A program made the position numbers and the translations under genes. A DNA stretch of 18,950 nt. Source: JBGTLW01 sp964614575 (GTDB lineage: Bacteria > Planctomycetota > Phycisphaerae > Phycisphaerales > Phycisphaeraceae). How positions within the stretch are numbered: position 1 is the stretch's first letter; each line of letters opens with the position of its first letter. Below are positions 13,209 to 18,950 of the stretch, piece after piece. The stretch covers positions 1-18,950 of the forward strand of contig CAZTLX010000069.1 in assembly GCA_964614575.1 (NCBI GenBank), given 5' to 3'. The notes below the pieces were generated by a model. It was not told where the DNA came from. It searched no databases and saw only the letters and a program-made list of their open reading frames with translations.

Positions 13209-14548
13209 TCTTCGCGCCCACCCACATGCCCAAGGGCGCGCTGGTGGGGATCCAGGGCACCGGCCCCGAACCCAAGCCCTACCCCGACTTCGAAGGCGAC
13301 CCGGGGGCCGTCGTCGCCGAGGCAGGCCGGGCCGTCAAACCGCAGGACCTTCACATCGCCCAGCTCATGCTCCGCACGGGCAAGCCTCCGCTGCACCTGG
13401 GCCGCGGCCTTGAAGTCGGCGTCCACCGCGCCGACGGGCGGCATCTGGTCATCCGCTGGGACGACCCGGCACCGCGCGACCGCACCTATCACCTCCAGCG
13501 ACGCGAACAACCCGGGGCCTGGGGGGAGGTCGGCTCGGTGCGTGCGCCCCAGACCCGCTTCGTCGATGACCAGATCGAGCCGGGCAAGCGTTACACCTGG
13601 CGCGTCCGCGCTGTGCCCGATGGCGGTGAACCGGGGCCGTGGCGTGAAACGCCGCCGCACGAGAACCGCCCCCCGCCGATTCAAGCCCTGCACTGGACCG
13701 CGACCGACGACGGGTCGGCGGTGCATCTGGCCTGGTCGGGCACGCCGGAAACGGATGGACAGATCATCCTCGAACGCCGCGACGCCGACGCCGGTGACGC
13801 GGCGTGGTCGGCGGTGGCTCGCCTGCCGATCGATGCCACCGGTTACACCGACCGTGCGGTCCGCCCGGCCGCGCGTTACCGCTACCGTGTGAGCATCGTC
13901 AACCCGTCGGGGCAAAGCGCCCCCGCCGATATCGACACTTTCACCCGCAGCCGCGACATCCGCGTCCTGACCGAGGCCTTTACCACCACCGACTCCGACC
14001 CGCTTCCCGCTCGGTCGGCCGGGGATGATTCACTGGGCCTGTGGCAGTACACCGGGACGCAGCGCGACCGTCGGCCCAGCCTCGCCCCCGAGCAAAACTC
14101 CGCGCTCATCGAGGCCGACGCCCCTCGCAACGATGAGGCCAAGGGGGTCCTCGCCTGGCCCAGCACGCCCCGCCAGCAGCGGTCGTTTGTGTGGGTCGAT
14201 GGGCTGGCTCTGGACCTGGCCGCGGTCGGCTCGCAGGTGGACTTTGATTATTTGATCGGCAGCAGCGGCATCAGCACGCATGTGGTCGGGTTATGCTTAA
14301 AGATCGGCGATCAATGGCACATCGCCGGCAGGGGCCACACCGAGCAAAAAATGGCCTGGTACCGCTGGAGCCGAGTGATCCACGATCTGCAATGGCACGC
14401 GTTCGACCCCCAGACGATCAGCATCGGCGAAACGGCCACCCGACCGGACCTGTCGCGCGTGACGGGCATCGGGGTCTATATCGATCGGCCGATCAACAAC
14501 CGGTACATCCTCATCGATCAGTTCCGCATCTGGGCCGTGCCCCGCTGA
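13181..14548 (+). CDS. C-terminal part of the beta-helix protein, with FN3 domains
   Basis: This frame continues the beta-helix with RVTNGRPHMIFAPTHMPKGA and LVGIQGTGPEP, then two fibronectin type III domains. The first holds LEVGVHRADGRHLVIRWDDP and YTWRVRAVPDGGEPGPW; the second holds HWTATDDGSAVHLAWSG and YRYRVSIVNPSGQSAPA. The last 170 residues are a beta-rich domain (VDFDYLIGSSGISTHVVGLC, IGVYIDRPINNRYILIDQF). It has no signal peptide, and its only early ATG (13205) overlaps the upstream stop as ATGA. Coupled translation of a separate protein is conceivable, but its start inside a beta-helix coil makes a frameshifted single gene (about 918 residues in all) more likely. Stop TGA at 14546. 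Confidence 0.8.
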   Translation, partial: RVTNGRPHMIFAPTHMPKGALVGIQGTGPEPKPYPDFEGDPGAVVAEAGRAVKPQDLHIAQLMLRTGKPPLHLGRGLEVGVHRADGRHLVIRWDDPAPRDRTYHLQRREQPGAWGEVGSVRAPQTRFVDDQIEPGKRYTWRVRAVPDGGEPGPWRETPPHENRPPPIQALHWTATDDGSAVHLAWSGTPETDGQIILERRDADAGDAAWSAVARLPIDATGYTDRAVRPAARYRYRVSIVNPSGQSAPADIDTFTRSRDIRVLTEAFTTTDSDPLPARSAGDDSLGLWQYTGTQRDRRPSLAPEQNSALIEADAPRNDEAKGVLAWPSTPRQQRSFVWVDGLALDLAAVGSQVDFDYLIGSSGISTHVVGLCLKIGDQWHIAGRGHTEQKMAWYRWSRVIHDLQWHAFDPQTISIGETATRPDLSRVTGIGVYIDRPINNRYILIDQFRIWAVPR

Positions 14549-14559
14549 CGCGGCATCAG

Positions 14560-14575
14560 TCGCGTCGTGACGCGA
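14560..14575. terminator. Short palindrome between convergent genes
   Basis: TCGCGTC-GT-GACGCGA is a perfect inverted repeat with 7-bp arms, 12 bases past the beta-helix gene stop and 25 bases past the end of the convergent regulator gene. It lacks a T run on either strand; a bidirectional terminator role is suggested by position only. Confidence 0.35.
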
Positions 14576-14599
14576 CACACCGATGAATCACAAGCTGCT

Positions 14600-15745
14600 T
14601 TACGGGTGCCCCTGGCGGTACTGGCGGCGGTAGGAAGTGGGGGTCAGGCCGGTTTCCTGTTTGACTTGTCGGCAGAGCTGGCAGATGCCGCCGAACCCGG
14701 CGTGCTCGGAGATGGTGGCCAGGTCGAAGTCGGTCTCGCGCAGCAGTTGCTGGGCGCGGTGGAGGCGGACGCGGCGCAGCTCACGGGCGGGGGAGCGGTG
14801 CAGCGCTTTGCGGAAACGGCGTTCGAGCGTGGGCCGCGTCGTGGGCAGGGCGGCGACCAGATCGGCCACATCGTGGAGTTGGCCGATGTCCTGGCGGATG
14901 AGGCGGGTGGCCTGATCGACCAGCGGGTCGCTGACGGCGATGAAGTTGGACGAGTCGCGGATGATGACCGGCTCGGGCGGCACGAGGCGCGGACCGGGCG
15001 GCACAGGTTGGCCGGCCATGAGCTGATCGAGCAGCTCCGCGGCCAGCCGACCGATGCGCACCGGGTCGGGCGCGAGGCTGGAGAGGGGCGGGTCGGCCAA
15101 TTCGCAGAAGTCGTCGTCGGTGCTGTGGCAGACGACGGCAACGTCTTCGGGCACGGCCAGTCCGGCGAGCCGACAGGCCTGGATCGCGCGCTCGCCGTGC
15201 GTGTCGTCCGCGGCACCGAGGCCGATCGGCCGGGGCAGCGCGTGCAGCAGGTCGGCCAGGTCGGCAAGCTGATCGTTGAGCCGCCATGTGCCGTGGGCCT
15301 GGGTGCGGGGTCCGGTGAGGAAGCGGGTGCAGGGGACGTTCAGCTCGCGGGCCCGGGCGGCAAAGCCTTGCCAGCGCGGCTCGGACTGGCGCAGGTCGCC
15401 GCGGTAGAAGAACACCAGTTGCCCCATGCCCAGGCCCACGAGGTGTTCCGCGGCCAGGGCACCGGTGAAGTGTTCGTCGCCGGCGACCGAGTGCTGCTCG
15501 GCCGGGGCGTCGTAGCCGATACTCACCACGGGCAGGCCCGGCGCGGTGATCTCATGGGCGCTGAGCCCCCGCACTAAGAGGCCCTCGACCTCCAGGTCCA
15601 GCAAATCTTCGGGGCGGAGCTGGTGAACGATGCGCAACAGCCGCAGCGACCAGCCCGCGGCCGCTTGGCCATAGGCCCGGACGCCCGCGAGCACCGCCCG
15701 GTCGTAGGGCAGAGCACCCGACATCACCATCCCGACACGCCTCAT
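14600..15745 (-). CDS. XylR-type regulator: LacI-like sensor plus AraC DNA-binding domain
   Basis: 381 residues. Residues 1-270 form a periplasmic-binding-protein-like sensor (RRVGMVMSGALPYDRAVLAGVRAY, LPVVSIGYDAP, AEHLVGLGMGQLVFFYRGD, PEDVAVVCHSTDDDFCEL). Residues about 275-378 are a two-HTH AraC/XylS domain: DVADLVAALPTTRPTLERRFR, LRRVRLHRAQQLLRET, then ISEHAGFGGICQLCRQVKQE and TGLTPTSYRRQYR. This layout matches E. coli XylR, which activates xylose genes on binding xylose. The start at ATG 15745 matches the family N-terminus (upstream in-frame codons to 15802 use a TTG and add odd sequence). There is no ribosome-binding site; a promoter ends six bases before the ATG, so the message may be leaderless. 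It diverges from a PEP-CTERM gene, its likely target. Confidence 0.9.
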   Translation of the reverse strand: MRRVGMVMSGALPYDRAVLAGVRAYGQAAAGWSLRLLRIVHQLRPEDLLDLEVEGLLVRGLSAHEITAPGLPVVSIGYDAPAEQHSVAGDEHFTGALAAEHLVGLGMGQLVFFYRGDLRQSEPRWQGFAARARELNVPCTRFLTGPRTQAHGTWRLNDQLADLADLLHALPRPIGLGAADDTHGERAIQACRLAGLAVPEDVAVVCHSTDDDFCELADPPLSSLAPDPVRIGRLAAELLDQLMAGQPVPPGPRLVPPEPVIIRDSSNFIAVSDPLVDQATRLIRQDIGQLHDVADLVAALPTTRPTLERRFRKALHRSPARELRRVRLHRAQQLLRETDFDLATISEHAGFGGICQLCRQVKQETGLTPTSYRRQYRQGHP

Positions 15746-15751
15746 AAGGCC

Positions 15752-15781
15752 ATCGTACCGACGATTGATAAGAATCGTCAA
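15752..15781 (-). promoter_or_regulatory. Candidate promoter of the XylR-type gene, leaderless
   Basis: On the minus strand TTGACG (15781-15776) and TACGAT (15757-15752) are 18 bp apart. Only six bases separate the -10 from the ATG at 15745, so transcription would start at or next to the A of the start codon. This fits the lack of a ribosome-binding site. Confidence 0.4.
15760..15779. promoter_or_regulatory. Inverted repeat, candidate operator between divergent genes
   Basis: GACGATT (15760-15766) and AATCGTC (15773-15779) are perfect 7-bp arms around GATAAG. The site overlaps the -35 elements of both divergent promoter candidates, the usual place for a regulator that controls itself and its neighbour. 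Confidence 0.5.
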
Positions 15782-15793
15782 ACTTTTGATAAA
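15765..15793 (+). promoter_or_regulatory. Candidate promoter of PEP-CTERM gene 2
   Basis: TTGATA (15765-15770) and GATAAA (15788-15793) with 17-bp spacing, in an AT-rich island between the divergent genes. It would give a leader of about 145 nt in which GCGGGC (15836-15841) can pair with GCCCGC (15871-15876). Confidence 0.45.
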
Positions 15794-15944
15794 ACAAATC
15801 AATCCTCACCGGATGTGGTGCGGTAGTCTTGCTTAGCGGGCAGAAAATGTGGCCGTAACCCCGGAAGAAAGCCCGCCCTGGGAGAAGGAACCGGCCCCGA
15901 ACCCCGAATCAGCTTCACCCCCATCCCCCACGAGGAGACTATCC

Positions 15945-16724
15945 ATGACCGCACCGCTCACCCGCCCTCAACGCAACCTGTTTATCCTCCCCGCCGCCGT
16001 CGCCGCGCTGCTGCTGGGCACCGCCGCGCAAGGGGCGGTGGTCTTTTCGACCGGAACCTCGGCTTACGACGACTCCGATCTGGTGCTGGTCAGTTCTGCC
16101 GCGGCCACGGTCAGCAATGGAACCAACGTTTTCGTGCGCGAGCCGCGAGCGACCATGCAGACCTTTACGGTGGGTGAAGCGTTCGAGCTTGGTGCCATCA
16201 ACATCCTCACCCGTCGGGCGGTGGAAGGCGCAGCCTTTACGCTGACGCTGCGCGACTTTGGCAACACGACCGCCAATTTCTTTACCCCCGCTGAAGTTGA
16301 CGCCGCTACGCCGCTCGCCACCTTCAACGCCACCATCACCGCAGGACAGGCCTTTGGTCAAACCAGTGGTGGGCCCGACGCCACACTTGATCCGGTCACC
16401 ACCATGACCTGGACCCTTGCCTCCTCCGTCAACCTCGTGGCCGGTCGCAACTACGCGCTGGTGCTCGATGGCACGTCGAGCAGCACGGAGCCTCTGGTTT
16501 ACCAATACGCGCTAGGCAACAACTACGCCGGTGGCCTGGGGTACCTGCAGGATTTCGGCATCAGTAGCAGCGAAAACTTCCGCTCCGGCAACGACTATTT
16601 TGCCCCCGGCAACAACCAGCAAGCCGACTGGTCCCTCGCCCTCGTCGCCATCCCCGAGCCCGCATCGCTCGCGCTCATGGGGCTGGGTGGTCTGTTGATC
16701 CTCGGGCGCACTCGACGCGCGTGA
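15945..16724 (+). CDS. PEP-CTERM protein
   Basis: 259 residues. Residues 1-30 are a signal peptide (LFILPAAVAALLLGTAAQG). The middle is a beta-rich domain with no clear family (MQTFTVGEAFELGAINILTR, TLTLRDFGNTTANFF, MTWTLASSVNLVAGRNYALV, YQYALGNNYAGGLGYL); the pattern 'fTvg..f.l.ai.l' and 'l.aG..YalvL' resembles PEP-CTERM choice-of-anchor or jelly-roll domains. Residues 235-259 are the sorting tail: IPEP, LALMGLGGLLILG, RTRRA, nearly the same as in the first PEP-CTERM protein (PEPASLALMGLGGL in both). Start at ATG 15945, with GAGGAG seven bases upstream; an earlier in-frame ATG at 15849 adds Pro/Glu-rich sequence before the signal peptide and was rejected. It diverges from the XylR-type gene and is followed by a terminator. 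Confidence 0.85.
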   Translation: MTAPLTRPQRNLFILPAAVAALLLGTAAQGAVVFSTGTSAYDDSDLVLVSSAAATVSNGTNVFVREPRATMQTFTVGEAFELGAINILTRRAVEGAAFTLTLRDFGNTTANFFTPAEVDAATPLATFNATITAGQAFGQTSGGPDATLDPVTTMTWTLASSVNLVAGRNYALVLDGTSSSTEPLVYQYALGNNYAGGLGYLQDFGISSSENFRSGNDYFAPGNNQQADWSLALVAIPEPASLALMGLGGLLILGRTRRA

Positions 16725-16766
16725 GCGGGGCGGGGCCAGGGGTTGCCCCGCGTGTGTACCTCCTTC

Positions 16767-16801
16767 GGCCGACCGCGCCGCTTCCGGACGGTCGGCCTTT
16801 T
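16767..16801 (+). terminator. Rho-independent terminator after PEP-CTERM gene 2
   Basis: GGCCGACCG (16767-16775) pairs perfectly with CGGTCGGCC (16789-16797) across a 13-base loop and is followed by TTTT (16798-16801). It lies 42 bases past the stop codon and separates this gene from the pseudopilin at 16921. Confidence 0.75.
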
Positions 16802-16878
16802 GCCGCTTGCGGCTTCGCGCGACCGCGCGGCAACCGAATGCGATCAGGCGCGCCGCGGTCGCGCGAAGCCCCAAGCGG
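16802..16878. repeat. Large inverted repeat built from two REP-like copies
   Basis: Arms at 16803-16827 and 16854-16878 (CCGCTTGCGGCTTCGCGCGA.. and its reverse complement) match at 24 of 25 bases around a 26-base loop. The first arm begins with the GCCGCTTGCGGCTTCGCG motif that recurs at 4141 and 18842. It directly follows the terminator and could form a very stable stem in DNA or RNA. Confidence 0.8.
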
Positions 16879-16920
16879 CGGAACCGTCAACACGCCCCAC
16901 CCTCAACCCCGCCCCTCGAC

Positions 16921-17700
16921 ATGAACCACCCCCGCCAACCCGCCGCCGGCTTCACCCTCCTCGAACTTCTGGTCGTCATCAGCATCATCGCGCTGCTTAT
17001 AGCAATCCTGATGCCGGCGCTAAGCGGTGCCCGTGAGGCGGCGCGCCGGGTCGAGTGTGCCGCCCGCGCCCGACAATACACCACCGCCATGCACCTGTTC
17101 GCCACCGACCAGCGCGGGCAGGTGATCCTTGCCTACGGCGACAGCAAGCAGTTCAACTACCACGTCAATTCCGTCATCAACACCACCCAGCAACTCGGGC
17201 CGTGGGCCTTCCTGTTTATCGATGACTACATCACCGACCCGCGGGCGCTGACCTGCCCCTCCTCGCGCGAGCCCGACCTCACCCCGCTGGTCGATCAGCC
17301 CCAGGGCCAGGGCAACCAGTGGCCGATCGTCTGGAGCGGCAGCGGCGGGATCGGTAAGCGGACGACGCGCACGGCCTACGGCGTGCGGCCGATGGACAGC
17401 CTCAACGCTTCTTTCGCCAACCACACCACCAACCTCGCCCCCCTGCCCCGCCGCAACCTCGCCGACTACAGCAACAAGGCCGTGGTCAGCGACATCGTCA
17501 GCCGACCGCAGCGCGTGGATCAGCGGCACGTCACCGGCGTCAACGCCAGCCTCGGCGACGGCTCGACCCGCTGGGTCGATCGCGCCGCGTTCAACGCCAA
17601 CCTTGCGGTGCTCGGCCCCTTCAACCCCGCCAACGACGATGAGATGCTCCGCGACGACGAAACCGCCGGCATCTTCGCCGACCTGGATCAGGCCCACTGA
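16921..17700 (+). CDS. Prepilin-type pseudopilin with H-X9-DG motif
   Basis: 259 residues. The leader is MNHPRQPAAG, cut before FTLLELLVVISIIALL (Gly at -1, Glu at mature position 5), so a type IV prepilin peptidase should process it and the helix should anchor it in the inner membrane. The stretch LMPALSGAREAARRVECAAR matches the first pseudopilin (LLPALGAAREAARATQC). Near the C-terminus RHVTGVNASLGDGSTRWV fits His-X9-Asp-Gly exactly, the signature of this planctomycete family. No good ribosome-binding site precedes ATG 16921, but upstream in-frame sequence is Arg-rich and comes from the REP region, so the start is well fixed. It lies behind a terminator and a large palindrome after PEP-CTERM gene 2. 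Role unknown; substrate-binding or secretion pseudopilus functions have been considered for such proteins. Confidence 0.9.
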   Translation: MNHPRQPAAGFTLLELLVVISIIALLIAILMPALSGAREAARRVECAARARQYTTAMHLFATDQRGQVILAYGDSKQFNYHVNSVINTTQQLGPWAFLFIDDYITDPRALTCPSSREPDLTPLVDQPQGQGNQWPIVWSGSGGIGKRTTRTAYGVRPMDSLNASFANHTTNLAPLPRRNLADYSNKAVVSDIVSRPQRVDQRHVTGVNASLGDGSTRWVDRAAFNANLAVLGPFNPANDDEMLRDDETAGIFADLDQAH

Positions 17701-17743
17701 GATCGCAACCCACCCTCGGAGGCTACCCCTACCGAAGCCGCGG

Positions 17744-17770
17744 GCTCGGCGGATGGGCGGCCGAGCTCTT
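17744..17770 (+). terminator. Terminator-like hairpin after pseudopilin 2
   Basis: GCTCGGC (17744-17750) pairs with GCCGAGC (17760-17766), extendable by G-T and G-C pairs, with TCTT following. It lies 43 bases past the stop codon. The T tract is short. Confidence 0.45.
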
Positions 17771-17782
17771 GCTGATACAAAG

Positions 17783-17797
17783 TGAGACTGAATCTCA
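17783..17797. promoter_or_regulatory. Fur-box-like palindrome
   Basis: TGAGACT-G-AATCTCA is a 7-1-7 inverted repeat with one mismatch between arms. It resembles the known Fur consensus 7-1-7 box (TGATAAT-N-ATTATCA; 10 of 14 bases agree), especially the TGAGAAT/ATTCTCA variants. It ends five bases before the -35 element of the promoter at 17803. Other Fur-superfamily members (Zur, PerR) would be alternatives. Confidence 0.45.
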
Positions 17798-17802
17798 ATC
17801 GC

Positions 17803-17830
17803 TTGACAAGCACCGGGGAGGTGCTATATT
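17803..17830 (+). promoter_or_regulatory. Sigma-70 promoter of PEP-CTERM gene 3
   Basis: TTGACA (17803-17808) is the exact -35 consensus and TATATT (17825-17830) the -10, spaced 16 bp. This is the best promoter match in the window. Transcription would begin near 17837, about 200 nt before the ATG at 18037. Confidence 0.75.
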
Positions 17831-18036
17831 CCGTCATTGCGACCAAGTCTCAACCATGGGACGGTCGCGAAAAAGGGCGGTCGAGTCTGTTGGGCAAACC
17901 GAGCTCGACCGCCCGTTGTGACGACCGTGGGTCGCCGTCCCCATTCTCCGGCATCGGGTGGGTAGCGGTCAACCTCGGCCTGAAAAACCGCGGAGCGCTC
18001 GTGCTCGCCTCACCCCGATGCCGGAGGAAACCTCCC

Positions 18037-18783
18037 ATGTTCCGTTCCCCCTGTCGCCCGCTCGTCGCCGCGGGACTGCTCGCCATCACCGCGACCACAA
18101 CCGCCTCCGCCGCGTTCGTCGCACCCACCACCTGGACCCGCGGCCAAACCTTCCCCGATGGCGGAGCGTTCACCTACCAGCACTGGGACAACTTTTCCGA
18201 TGACAACGCCGAGGACGGCACCGTCATCACCGATGGCTCACCCGATGTGGGGCTGGTCAATCCCTACGGCTCGCCCGTCGTCAAAGAGCTGGGCAACGCC
18301 GGCGCGTTCATCACCAACGGCGGCAACGGCAACATCTACTCCTTCAGCGGGGCCACCTCCTTCGAGGTCACCGTCCCCGAGTTCGACGTGCCCAGCCCCG
18401 AGCACCACGTCACCGCCATCGTCCAGACCAAGACCGTCGGCACCGAGCTGGACTATGGCTCGGTGAAGTTCAACGGCCTGTCGCCGGTCGATACCGCCGA
18501 GCTGTCGCGCGTCTCGGTCGGCAGCCCCGGCGGGGCGACCGATACCGTCGAGTCGTGGTTCCTCTTCAACATCCCTTACAGCGCGTTCGGCGACGGCGTC
18601 ACCGGGCCGGTCGAGCTGCTGCTGACCTTCGAAGCGGCGGGCGGCTCGATGAGCCTGGATCAGTTGTCGATCGACACGGCGATCCAGCCCGGCTTCTTCG
18701 CCGAACCCAACCCCGTCCCCGAGCCGACCGCGCTGGCCGTGCTGGGCCTGACCGGGGCGCTGACGCTGTTGCGGCGGCGCTGA
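18037..18783 (+). CDS. PEP-CTERM protein, under a structured leader
   Basis: 248 residues. Residues 1-25 are a signal peptide (MFRSPCRPLVAAGLLAITAT..ASA). Residues about 28-220 are a beta-rich extracellular domain of no clear family: TWTRGQTFPDGGAFTYQHWD, a segment reading FITNGGNGNIYSFSG, FEVTVPEFDVPSPEHHVTAI, SWFLFNIPYSAFGDGVTG and VELLLTFEAAGGSMSLDQLS. The tail is VPEP, TALAVLGLTGALTLL, RRR. Start at ATG 18037 follows GGAGG (18023-18027) by nine bases; longer in-frame starts run back through the leader. It is set apart from the other two PEP-CTERM genes by a strong promoter, a Fur-like site and a stem that hides the ribosome-binding site. Function unknown. Confidence 0.85.
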   Translation: MFRSPCRPLVAAGLLAITATTTASAAFVAPTTWTRGQTFPDGGAFTYQHWDNFSDDNAEDGTVITDGSPDVGLVNPYGSPVVKELGNAGAFITNGGNGNIYSFSGATSFEVTVPEFDVPSPEHHVTAIVQTKTVGTELDYGSVKFNGLSPVDTAELSRVSVGSPGGATDTVESWFLFNIPYSAFGDGVTGPVELLLTFEAAGGSMSLDQLSIDTAIQPGFFAEPNPVPEPTALAVLGLTGALTLLRRR

Positions 18784-18796
18784 AACGAACCGTCCC

Positions 18797-18834
18797 GCAC
18801 CAGCCCGCCGAAAGAACGCGGGGCGGGCTGGTGC
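18797..18834 (+). terminator. Strong 12-bp hairpin after PEP-CTERM gene 3
   Basis: GCACCAGCCCGC (18797-18808) pairs perfectly with GCGGGCTGGTGC (18823-18834) around a 14-base loop, 13 bases past the stop. No T run follows, so it may protect the 3' end or need a factor to terminate. Confidence 0.55.
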
Positions 18835-18841
18835 CGATGCA

Positions 18842-18858
18842 GCCGCTCGCGGCTTCGC
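18842..18858 (+). repeat. REP-like repeat copy
   Basis: GCCGCTCGCGGCTTCGC differs from the 16802 copy by one base (C for T) over 17 bases. As at 16802 it follows a hairpin downstream of a PEP-CTERM gene. Confidence 0.5.
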
Positions 18859-18900
18859 AAAATCGTGACGCCTCGAATGCAACCACCCAAGACCAGGTCC

Positions 18901-18950
18901 ATGCCCCATCCACACACCATCAGTCGCAAAAGTCCTTTGATGGCGGGGGT
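18901..18950 (+). CDS. Possible start of a gene running off the window
   Basis: An open frame begins at ATG 18901 and reads MPHPHTISRKSPLMAG to the edge. A short, His/Lys/Arg-containing head ending in Ala-Gly would suit a prepilin leader, and in the other two modules a pseudopilin follows the PEP-CTERM gene at 107 and 196 bases; here the gap is 117. A weak AGG lies just upstream. Only 16 codons are visible, so this is mainly a prediction from context. Confidence 0.25.
   Translation, partial: MPHPHTISRKSPLMAG

Larger units (their letters stand above)
17701..18036 (+). promoter_or_regulatory. 336-nt intergenic region with promoter and structured leader
   Basis: No gene is supported here. It begins with a terminator-like hairpin (17744-17766), then a Fur-box-like palindrome (17783-17797), a sigma-70 promoter (17803-17830) and a leader of about 200 nt. 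Leader hairpins: GCGACC (17840-17845) with GGTCGC (17864-17869), enclosing GTCTC/GGGAC; GGGCGGTCGAG (17875-17885) with CTCGACCGCCC (17904-17914); CTCCGGCATCGGG (17946-17958) with CCCGATGCCGGAG (18014-18026). The last stem contains GGAG of the ribosome-binding site. An in-frame extension of the downstream gene through the leader has no start or composition support. Confidence 0.7.

Noticed and set aside
14567..15577. Long plus-strand open frame opposite the XylR-type gene
   Set aside because: Gly/Ala/Val-rich antisense shadow with no recognisable motif; the minus strand encodes a clear AraC domain.
17892..17900. GGGCAAACC in the leader, as in class I cyclic-di-GMP riboswitches
   Set aside because: The other conserved parts of that riboswitch (the ACGCA segments and the tetraloop receptor) are absent, and the bases lie in the loop of a simple 11-bp hairpin.
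17782..18036. Longer N-terminus for PEP-CTERM gene 3 from a GTG at 17782
   Set aside because: It would place coding sequence across a consensus promoter and stable hairpins, ahead of a complete signal peptide with its own ribosome-binding site.

Overview
This is a GC-rich bacterial window that looks like a member of the Planctomycetota, most likely of the class Phycisphaerae. The reasons are three short secreted proteins with PEP-CTERM tails (V/IPEP, hydrophobic stretch, Arg cluster), two pseudopilins of the 'prepilin N-terminus plus H-X9-DG' type, and carbohydrate-linked LacI and XylR/AraC regulators next to them. The taxonomic call is inference from gene content only.

Layout. (1) 1-844: 3' part of an HDOD-domain gene. 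(2) 1305-4099: a LacI regulator with palindromic operators, a PEP-CTERM protein with a carbohydrate-binding-like fold, and a pseudopilin. (3) 4206-7205, minus strand: xylulokinase (xylB) and an L-rhamnose isomerase (rhaI) separated by a nested palindromic intergenic repeat; a DJ-1/PfpI protein diverges from rhaI. (4) 7834-8431, minus strand: a hicAB toxin-antitoxin pair. The short hicA has an apparent premature amber codon, and a perfect 18-bp palindrome sits in its promoter. (5) 8506-11560, minus strand: hisD preceded by a secreted-glycan-type alpha/beta hydrolase that appears frameshifted near its N-terminus. (6) 11793-14548: a secreted right-handed beta-helix (pectate-lyase-like) protein with FN3 domains, split by a one-base frameshift near 13180. 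(7) 14600-17700: a XylR-type regulator diverging from a second PEP-CTERM gene, followed by a terminator and a second pseudopilin. (8) 17701-18950: a Fur-box-like palindrome, a good sigma-70 promoter, a roughly 200-nt structured leader that pairs the ribosome-binding site, and a third PEP-CTERM gene.

How the parts fit. Sugar catabolism (rhamnose isomerase, FGGY kinase), a beta-helix polysaccharide-active protein, an esterase-like hydrolase and sugar-sensing regulators suggest a locus for a rhamnose- and xylose-containing plant or algal polysaccharide. The most interesting pattern is a module seen twice: a sugar-responsive regulator, then a PEP-CTERM surface protein with a hairpin-containing leader, then a pseudopilin. 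A third copy starts at the right edge. A short REP-like motif (GCCGCTTGCGGCTTCGCG) recurs in several intergenic regions. No tRNA, rRNA, CRISPR array or insertion sequence was seen.
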